This document shows, in pieces, positions 58,084 to 64,000 of a stretch of 64,000 nt of DNA. The DNA comes from Streptomyces phaeofaciens (GTDB lineage Bacteria > Actinomycetota > Actinomycetes > Streptomycetales > Streptomycetaceae): assembly GCF_014648915.1 (NCBI RefSeq), contig NZ_BMSA01000019.1, positions 151,716-215,715 of the forward strand, written 5' to 3'. Every line of letters begins with the position of its first letter. Within the stretch, counting starts at the first letter, position 1. The notes under the pieces were generated by a model. It was not told the DNA's origin. It worked only from the letters and a program-made list of their open reading frames with translations, and did not search any database. The position numbers and the translations under genes were made by a program.

Positions 58084-59331
58084 ATGAAGTACCGCCACAG
58101 CGCCGCGGCCCTGGCCGCCACCGCCGTCGTGTTCGCGAGCGCCGGGTCCGCGGTCGCCGCCACCCCGTCCCCCACCCCGTCGGTGGCCATACCCGACGGC
58201 CTCTACGGCACCACCGACCCGACGTACGACGGGGTGTGGCGCCAGTCGCTGGCCTTGCTGGCCCAGAACACGACCGGCGTGACCCCGGCCGACAGCGCGG
58301 TCGCGTGGCTGGCGGGGCAGCAGTGCGCGAACGGCGCGTTCGCCGCGTTCCGCGCCGACACCGGCAAGCCCTGCGCCGCCGACCTGATGGTGGACACCAA
58401 CAGCACGGCGGCCGCGGTGCAGGCGCTGGCGGCGCTCGGCGGCCACGACGCCGGTGTGAAGAAGGCCGTCACCTGGCTGAAGTCCGTCCAGAACGCCGAC
58501 GGAGGCTGGGGCTACACCCCCGGCGGGGCCACCGACACGAACTCCACCTCGGTCGTCGCCGGCGCGCTCGCGCAGGCCGGGGTGACGGTGCCGAACCTCC
58601 GCAAGGGCGGCAAGTCCCCGTACGACGCCCTCCAGAAGCTCGCCCTCCCCTGCACCGGTAAGGACGCGGGCGCGTTCGCCTACCAGCCCGACAAGAAGGG
58701 CGAGCTGGCGGCCAACGCGGACGCGACCGCGGCGGCCGTCCTCGGCCTGCTGGACGAGCCGCTGACCGGGAGCCGGCAGGACGACGACGCGTCCGCCACG
58801 GGCTGCACCACGTTCGACGCGGGCACCGAGCCCGAGAAGGGCGGGCACAACGGCGCCGTCTGGCTCGCCGAGGCCCTGGCCGACAACGGCCGTCTGATGT
58901 CGTCGCTGCCCGGCGCCGAGGACCAGCCCGACTACGGCAACACCGCCGACGCGATCGTCGCCCTCTCCTCCGCCGGCTTCAACGACCAGGCCGCGGCCCC
59001 GCTGCGCTGGCTGGAGGACAACTCCGCGCAGTGGGCGGCGCAGAGCGGTCCGGCCGCCTACGCCCAGCTGATCTTCGTGGCGAACGCCGCGAAGGGCGCC
59101 GACGTCCACGACTTCGGCGGCCAGGACCTGGTCGAGCTCCTGAACGCGACCGGCCCCGCGCCCCGCGGCATCGACGAGCCGACCCGCACCGACGCGATCG
59201 GCAAGGCCGAGGAGAAGAAGGACGACGACGGCGGCCTGAACGTCGCCTACACCGTCGCCGGCGGCCTCGTCGTCGGCGCGCTCGTCGGCTTCGTCCTCGT
59301 CGCGCGCGGCCGGAAGCGGCGGCAGGCGTGA
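58084..59331 (+). CDS. Surface cobalamin-binding-like (transcobalamin/prenyltransferase-repeat) protein
   Basis: Protein of 415 residues with a signal peptide (AALAATAVVFASAGSAVAA), a domain of alpha-alpha repeats (WLAGQQCANGAFAAF, WLKSVQNADGGWGYTPGG, DATAAAVLGLLDE, DAIVALSSAGFND) and a C-terminal anchor helix followed by RKRR. The alpha/alpha toroid with QxxxGGW repeats is the fold of transcobalamin and intrinsic factor, and the gene is directly controlled by the B12 riboswitch, so it is most likely a surface cobalamin receptor. Start ATG 58084. It is the first gene of the ECF operon. The 4-base overlap GTGA joins it to the SCO2322-type gene. Confidence 0.82.
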   Translation: MKYRHSAAALAATAVVFASAGSAVAATPSPTPSVAIPDGLYGTTDPTYDGVWRQSLALLAQNTTGVTPADSAVAWLAGQQCANGAFAAFRADTGKPCAADLMVDTNSTAAAVQALAALGGHDAGVKKAVTWLKSVQNADGGWGYTPGGATDTNSTSVVAGALAQAGVTVPNLRKGGKSPYDALQKLALPCTGKDAGAFAYQPDKKGELAANADATAAAVLGLLDEPLTGSRQDDDASATGCTTFDAGTEPEKGGHNGAVWLAEALADNGRLMSSLPGAEDQPDYGNTADAIVALSSAGFNDQAAAPLRWLEDNSAQWAAQSGPAAYAQLIFVANAAKGADVHDFGGQDLVELLNATGPAPRGIDEPTRTDAIGKAEEKKDDDGGLNVAYTVAGGLVVGALVGFVLVARGRKRRQA

Positions 59332-60005
59332 TCCGCCACCGCGCCGCCGCCGGGCGGGTGCTCCTGCTCACGCTGGTGCTCCTGCTGCTCGCCCCCGCGC
59401 AGGCCCGGGCCGCCGGCTACCGCTACTGGTCCTTCTGGGACCGCACCGGCGACAGCTGGGCCTACGCCACCGAGGGCCCCTCGACCGCCCGTCCCTCCGA
59501 CGGTGACGTCCAGGGCTTCCGGTTCGCGGTCAGCGAGGACTCCTCGGACGCGGACCGGCCGCGCGGCGCGGCGTCCTTCGAGGCGATCTGCGCACGCACC
59601 CCGGCGAAGGACGGCCTGAAGCGGGTCGCCCTGGTCATCGACTTCGGCACCCCGGCGGACGCCCCGTCCGGGGAGACCCCGCCCGCCACCCGCCTGGCCT
59701 GTGCCCGGGTCTCCCCCGACGCGACGACGGCCGAGGCCCTGGCCTCCGTCGCCAGGCCCCTGCGCTACGACACCAACGCCCTCCTCTGCGCGATCGCCGG
59801 CTATCCGAGGACGGGGTGCGGTGAGCAGATCTCCTCGGGCGGGGCGACGGCCCCGAAGAAGCCGGGGACGGACGAGGCGGCCGAGAAGGCGACGGGCGAG
59901 GAGGACGACGGCGGGCCGGCCCTGGGTCTGATCGCGGGAGGCGCGGTGGTGGCGGCCCTCGCGGCGGCGGCCGTCGTACAGGCGCGACGGCGCGGGAATG
60001 GCTGA
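59328..60005 (+). CDS. SCO2322-type exported protein
   Basis: Protein of 225 residues, exported (signal peptide RVLLLTLVLLLLAPAQARA) and anchored by a C-terminal helix (LGLIAGGAVVAALAAAAVV). The external domain has YRYWSFWDRTGDSWAYATEGPST near the N-terminus, characteristic of the SCO2322 family. From the riboswitch and neighbours it should aid cobalamin uptake with the transcobalamin-like protein, resembling the DUF4430 domain of true transcobalamins as a separate chain. Start GTG 59328 overlaps the previous stop. Confidence 0.8.
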   Translation: MIRHRAAAGRVLLLTLVLLLLAPAQARAAGYRYWSFWDRTGDSWAYATEGPSTARPSDGDVQGFRFAVSEDSSDADRPRGAASFEAICARTPAKDGLKRVALVIDFGTPADAPSGETPPATRLACARVSPDATTAEALASVARPLRYDTNALLCAIAGYPRTGCGEQISSGGATAPKKPGTDEAAEKATGEEDDGGPALGLIAGGAVVAALAAAAVVQARRRGNG

Positions 60006-61188
60006 CGGCCCCGGCCGCACGCCCTCGTGCGGCGGGGGCGGCTCCCGTCCCGTGGAGCGCCGGCCCGCGCGCGGCACCCGGCCGACGCGCGGCACCCGGC
60101 CGGCGCCGGCCGGCGCCCCGGCCGCACGGCCCCGCGCCCGCCTGCACCCCGCCGCCTGGTGGCTCTGGGCGCTGGCCCTCGGCACCGCCGCCACCCGCAC
60201 CACCAACCCCCTCCTGCTGGCCCTCCTCCTCACCACCTCCGCATACGTGGTCACCACATGCCGTCCGCACACCCCGTGGTCCCGCTCCTACTCGGCGTTC
60301 CTCAAACTCGCCCTCGCCGTCCTGCTCATCCGTCTCGTCTTCGTCGTCGTGCTCGGCTCCCCCATCCCCGGCACGCACGTGATCGTCACCCTCCCCGAGG
60401 TCCCGCTGCCGGCCTGGGCGCAGGGCATCCGCCTCGGTGGCCGGGTCACCGCCGAAGGCGTCCTGTTCTCCCTCTACGACGGCCTCCGCCTCGCCACGCT
60501 GCTGGTCTGCGTGGGCGCCGCGAACGCCCTCGCCAGCCCCTCGCGCCTGCTCAAGTCCCTCCCCGGCGCGCTGTACGAGACCGGTGTCGCCGTGGTCGTG
60601 GCCCTCACCTTCGCCCCGAACCTGATCGCCGACGTCCAGCGGCTGCGCGCGGCCCGGCGGCTGCGCGGCCGCCCGGACCGAGGGATCCGCGGCCTGCTCC
60701 AGGTGGGCCTCCCGGTGCTGGAGGGCGCCCTGGAACGCTCCGTCGCGCTCGCCGCCGCGATGGACGCCCGCGGCTACGGCCGAACCGCCGACGTCCCCGC
60801 CCCCGTCCGCCGCACGACCGCCGCCCTCACCCTCGGCGGCCTGCTCGGCGTCTGCGCGGGCACGTACGGACTGCTCACCGCGGCCGGTGCCGACTACGGG
60901 CTGCCGCTGCTGCTCGCCGGGGTCGCCGCGGCCCTCGCCGGACTGCGGCTGGGCGGCCGCCGCTCCCCGCGCACCCGCTACCGCCCGGACCGCTGGACCC
61001 CGCGCGCCTGTCTGGTCGCCGCGTCCGGTGTCGCGGTCGCCGCGCTGCTCGCCGCCGCCTCCACCACCGATCCGCAGGCCCTGCACCCGGGGGTGGTCCC
61101 GCTGACGGCCCCCACGCTCCCGCTGTGGCCGGCGGCGGCCGTCCTGCTGGGCCTCCTGCCCGCCTTCCTCCCGAAGGAGCCGTCGTGA
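59998..61188 (+). CDS. ECF transporter transmembrane component EcfT
   Basis: Coupling component of an energy-coupling-factor importer, 396 residues. After a 45-residue Pro/Arg-rich cytoplasmic N-terminus come about five to seven helices, and the two Ala-Arg-Gly coupling motifs occur as RAARRLRGR and AMDARGYGR, which grip the ATPases. The ATG overlaps the preceding gene's stop. An additional C-terminal pair of helices extends past the usual EcfT length. It works with the fused ATPase and S component that follow. Confidence 0.9.
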   Translation: MADGPGRTPSCGGGGSRPVERRPARGTRPTRGTRPAPAGAPAARPRARLHPAAWWLWALALGTAATRTTNPLLLALLLTTSAYVVTTCRPHTPWSRSYSAFLKLALAVLLIRLVFVVVLGSPIPGTHVIVTLPEVPLPAWAQGIRLGGRVTAEGVLFSLYDGLRLATLLVCVGAANALASPSRLLKSLPGALYETGVAVVVALTFAPNLIADVQRLRAARRLRGRPDRGIRGLLQVGLPVLEGALERSVALAAAMDARGYGRTADVPAPVRRTTAALTLGGLLGVCAGTYGLLTAAGADYGLPLLLAGVAAALAGLRLGGRRSPRTRYRPDRWTPRACLVAASGVAVAALLAAASTTDPQALHPGVVPLTAPTLPLWPAAAVLLGLLPAFLPKEPS

Positions 61189-62912
61189 TCCGCTTCGAGA
61201 ACGTCTCCGTGACCTACGACGGCGCCCCCGCACCCACCATCGGCGGTGTCGATCTCACCGTGCCCGAAGGGGAGCTCGTCCTTCTCGCGGGCCCGTCGGG
61301 CGTCGGCAAGTCGACCCTGCTGGGCACGGTCTCCGGCCTGGTCCCGCACTTCACCGGCGGCACCCTGCGCGGCCGGGTCACCGTCGCCGGCCGCGACACC
61401 CGCACCCACAAGCCGCGCGAGCTCGCCGATGTCGTCGGGACGGTCGGCCAGGACCCCCTCTCCCACTTCGTGACGGACACGGTCGAGGAGGAGCTGGCCT
61501 ACGGCATGGAGTCGCTCGGCCTGGCCCCGGAGGTCATGCGCCGCCGGGTCGAGGAGACCCTCGACCTGCTGGGCCTCGCCGCCCTGCGCGACCGCCCGAT
61601 CGCCACCCTCTCCGGCGGCCAGCAGCAGCGCGTCGCGATCGGCTCGGTCCTCACCCCGCACCCCCGGGTCCTCGTCCTCGACGAACCGACCTCGGCCCTC
61701 GACCCGGCCGCCGCCGAGGAGGTCCTCGCCGTCCTCCTGCGCCTGGTCCACGACCTCGGTACGACGGTGCTGCTCGCGGAGCACCGGCTGGAACGCGTCC
61801 TCCAGTACGCCGACCAGGTGGCCCTCCTCCCCGCCCCGGGCGCCGCGCCGCTGCTCGGCACCCCGGCGGAGGTCATGGCCGTCTCCCCGGTGTACCCGCC
61901 GGTGGTGGACCTGGGCCGCCTCGCGGGCTGGTCCCCGCTGCCGCTCACGGTCCGTGACGCCCGCCGCCGCGCGGCCGGCCTGCGGGACCGGCTGGCGCAG
62001 CCACAGCCGCAGTCACAGCCACAGCCACCCAACGGCCCCGCCGCGGAGCCGCCCCTGCCGCTCCCCGCGCCCCGCTCCGGCTCCCGCTCCGGCCGGCTCC
62101 CCTTCCTGCGCGGTCCCGGGCGGCGCACCGGCACCGGCCCGGAGCCGTCCGCCGCTCCCCCGCTGCCCGCCGAGGCCCACGCCCTCGCCGTACGGCGGGA
62201 GCGGGTGCAGGCGCTGCGGCACGTCGACCTCACCGTCGCCCCCGGCGAGACCGTCGCCCTCATGGGGCGCAACGGCGCCGGGAAGTCCACGCTCCTGGCC
62301 GCCTTCGTGGGGCTCGTCGAGCCGTCCGCCGGCTCGGTCCGCGTGGGCGGCCTCACCCCCCACCGCACCCCGCCCCGCGACCTGGTCCGCCGTGTCGGTC
62401 TGGTCCCGCAGGAGCCCCGTGACCTGCTGTACGCCGACACGGTCGGCGGCGAGTGCGCGGCGGCCGACCGGGACGCGCAGGCCGACCCCGGCACCTGCCG
62501 GGCCCTGGTTTCCGGGCTCCTTCCCGGGATCACGGACGACACCCACCCCCGCGACCTCTCCGAGGGCCAGCGCCTCACCCTGGCCCTCGCCGTCGTCCTG
62601 ACCGCCCGCCCGCCGCTGCTCCTGCTCGACGAGCCGACCCGGGGCCTGGACTACGCGGCGAAGGCGCGGCTGGTCGCCGTCCTGCGGGAGCTGGCGGCGG
62701 CCGGACACGCGATCGTCCTGGCGACGCACGACGTGGAACTCGCCGCCGAGCTGGCCCACCGGGTCGTGCTGCTGGCCGAGGGCGAGGTGATCGCCGACGG
62801 GCCGACCGCGGAGGTGGTCGTGTCCTCCCCCTCCTTCGCCCCGCAGGTGACGAAGATCCTCGCCCCGCAGGAGTGGCTCACGGTCGCGCAGGTGCGGGAG
62901 GCGCTCGCATGA
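61185..62912 (+). CDS. Fused ECF ATPases (EcfA-EcfA')
   Basis: Energising subunit of the ECF importer, both ATPases fused in a 575-residue chain. First domain: Walker A GPSGVGKST, signature LSGGQQQR, Walker B VLVLDEPTSALD and H-loop LAEH. A 90-residue Pro/Gln/Arg-rich linker follows. Second domain: Walker A GRNGAGKST, signature LSEGQRL (variant), Walker B LLLLDEPTRGLD, H-loop LATHD. Separate EcfA and EcfA' genes are more usual; the fusion is common in actinobacteria. Start GTG 61185 has GAAGGAG upstream and overlaps the EcfT stop. Confidence 0.92.
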   Translation: MIRFENVSVTYDGAPAPTIGGVDLTVPEGELVLLAGPSGVGKSTLLGTVSGLVPHFTGGTLRGRVTVAGRDTRTHKPRELADVVGTVGQDPLSHFVTDTVEEELAYGMESLGLAPEVMRRRVEETLDLLGLAALRDRPIATLSGGQQQRVAIGSVLTPHPRVLVLDEPTSALDPAAAEEVLAVLLRLVHDLGTTVLLAEHRLERVLQYADQVALLPAPGAAPLLGTPAEVMAVSPVYPPVVDLGRLAGWSPLPLTVRDARRRAAGLRDRLAQPQPQSQPQPPNGPAAEPPLPLPAPRSGSRSGRLPFLRGPGRRTGTGPEPSAAPPLPAEAHALAVRRERVQALRHVDLTVAPGETVALMGRNGAGKSTLLAAFVGLVEPSAGSVRVGGLTPHRTPPRDLVRRVGLVPQEPRDLLYADTVGGECAAADRDAQADPGTCRALVSGLLPGITDDTHPRDLSEGQRLTLALAVVLTARPPLLLLDEPTRGLDYAAKARLVAVLRELAAAGHAIVLATHDVELAAELAHRVVLLAEGEVIADGPTAEVVVSSPSFAPQVTKILAPQEWLTVAQVREALA

Positions 62913-63736
62913 CCGCGCGAGCCGTCCGCCTCGGCCCCCGTTCCCTGCTCTCCCTGGTCCTGGTCAGCGCGGTCGGGGTGATCGCCTTCACCTGGCCGTT
63001 CCTCGCCCCGCCCGCCTCCACCCTGAACGCCCACGCCCAGGACGCCCCGTGGCTCTTCGCGGGCCTGCTGGTCCTGCTGGTGGCGGTGGTCGCGGCGACG
63101 ATCTCCGAGTCCGGGCTCGGTGCGAAGGCGGTGGCGATGCTGGGCGTGCTGGCCGCGACCGGCGCGGCGTTGCGGCCGATCGGCGCGGGCACGGCCGGGA
63201 TCGAGCCCATGTTCTTCCTGATGGTGCTCAGCGGCCGGGTCCTCGGACCGGGCTTCGGGTTCGTCCTCGGCTCGGTCACGATGTTCGCGTCGGCCCTGCT
63301 CACGGGCGGGGTGGGTCCGTGGATGCCGTTCCAGATGCTGGCGATGGGCTGGTTCACGATGGGCGCGGGCCTGCTGCCCGGCCGGGCGGGTCTGCGCGGC
63401 CGTACGGAACTGGCCCTGCTGTCCGCCTACGGCTTCCTCGCCGCCTTCGCCTACGGCACGGCGATGAACATGGCGGGCTGGCCCTTCATGGGGACGCTGG
63501 CCTCGCACATCTCCTTCGACCCGGACGCTGCGGTCCCCGCGAACCTGGCCCGGTTCGTCGCGTACTGCGTGGCGACCTCGCTGGGCTGGGACCTGGGCCG
63601 GGCGGTGGTGACGGTCGTCCTCACCCTCACCGTCGGTCCGGCCGTGCTCAAGGCACTACGCAGAGCCACCCGGCGGGCCGCGTTCGAGACCGCGGTCACC
63701 TTCGACGACCGCCGACCGGTGAAGCACCCCACATGA
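62909..63736 (+). CDS. ECF S component, probably cobalamin-specific
   Basis: Substrate-capturing membrane protein of 275 residues with about six helices (SLLSLVLVSAVGVIAFTWPFL, LFAGLLVLLVAVVAATI, GPGFGFVLGSVTMFASALLTGGVGPWMPFQMLAMGW). The sequence PWMPFQML and RVLGPGFGFVLG match the S components linked to B12 or cobalt transporters in actinobacteria. Start ATG 62909 overlaps the ATPase stop (ATGA). As the last gene it completes a five-gene uptake system under the B12 riboswitch. Confidence 0.88.
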   Translation: MTARAVRLGPRSLLSLVLVSAVGVIAFTWPFLAPPASTLNAHAQDAPWLFAGLLVLLVAVVAATISESGLGAKAVAMLGVLAATGAALRPIGAGTAGIEPMFFLMVLSGRVLGPGFGFVLGSVTMFASALLTGGVGPWMPFQMLAMGWFTMGAGLLPGRAGLRGRTELALLSAYGFLAAFAYGTAMNMAGWPFMGTLASHISFDPDAAVPANLARFVAYCVATSLGWDLGRAVVTVVLTLTVGPAVLKALRRATRRAAFETAVTFDDRRPVKHPT

Positions 63737-64000
63737 CCCACCTCACCTACTACCCACCCTCGTAGGGCATATCGGACGCCATGCCCATGCCATAACCACC
63801 TCTGACCTGCACATTGAGAGCCAGCTCACACAGACGGCACCGCCCGCGAATACGACCACAACTAGCAAAAGGGGTCTTTGCGGACGCTCTCCCGGGCTGC
63901 TTATCTGGATGACGTCGCACGGCGCCGACGAGCCCCCCGGGCCTCGGCGCCGAGGCATGCAGCCACCCACCGCACACCACGCGGCGCGGCCACGCACCGC
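63737..64000. other. Gene-poor 3' end with a possible short peptide
   Basis: No standard gene is supported. Near 63760-63840 the minus strand reads ALNVQVRGGYGMGMASDMPYEGG before a TAG stop, a composition reminiscent of small RiPP precursor cores, but with no clear start or partner. A perfect 16-bp palindrome (GCCTCGGCGCCGAGGC) is at 63941-63956. Confidence 0.3.

Overview
The window is high-GC actinobacterial chromosome, almost certainly Streptomyces. GTG starts and overlapping stop/start pairs (GTGA, ATGA) are common, several promoters look leaderless, there is an actinobacterial RNase P RNA, and the gene order matches what I remember of the S. coelicolor SCO2286-SCO2325 core region (memory only, not searched). 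No insertion sequence, prophage, integrase, tRNA, rRNA or CRISPR array was recognised. All names below are recognised from protein motifs; no search was run.

0-7.7 kb: Tat-exported PhoD-type alkaline phosphatase divergent from a short-chain reductase, a D,D-carboxypeptidase, a MacB/FtsX-type ABC exporter pair and a DoxX protein. 7.9-12.2 kb: a two-gene unit that stands out, a membrane-anchored Nudix protein of the SMODS-associated type followed by a 1169-residue TPR protein with a kinase-like C-terminus; it lies next to rnpB (12.3-12.7 kb) and is the best candidate for an undescribed, possibly defensive, system. 12.8-25.5 kb: an AraC/EamA pair, a secreted TNT-type NAD glycohydrolase with a possible immunity partner, a MerR unit, an RNB ribonuclease, yaaA, a KDPG aldolase, and the conserved operon nif3-like / zinc ribbon / RNase HI-phosphatase fusion.

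25.5-28.9 kb: a MaoC hydratase, zinc alcohol dehydrogenase and 3-hydroxyacyl-CoA dehydrogenase operon that looks like a split multifunctional beta-oxidation enzyme; its promoter carries a KstR-type operator. The KstR-like repressor itself is at 49.5-50.2 kb and has the same operator in its own promoter. A ferredoxin plus aldehyde dehydrogenase operon at 50.4-52.2 kb has a weaker copy. This suggests a local sterol/lipid catabolic regulon. 29-41 kb: a two-component system, surface proteins, two MFS exporters, a SigE-family sigma factor with its membrane partner, an amidase and an LLM-class oxidoreductase. 42-45.7 kb: a membrane/VWA/solute-binding-like three-gene operon of unknown function. 46.1-49.3 kb: a glycosyltransferase, methyltransferase and alpha/alpha-barrel operon.

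50.2-50.4 kb holds a strongly folded, promoter-proximal element that looks like a stand-alone RNA. 52.4-57.8 kb contains a secreted protein, two metallo-beta-lactamase-fold hydrolases, a GlxA-type regulator, a SnoaL-like protein and a small-molecule kinase. 57.9-63.7 kb is a complete cobalamin-riboswitch-controlled ECF uptake operon (transcobalamin-like surface protein, SCO2322-type partner, EcfT, fused EcfA pair, S component). Recurrent palindromes link several promoters: TNNAACNNGTTNNA (KstR type), CTGAC-N5-GTCAG, and a 14-bp CTACCTGCCGGTAG site present identically at two promoters.
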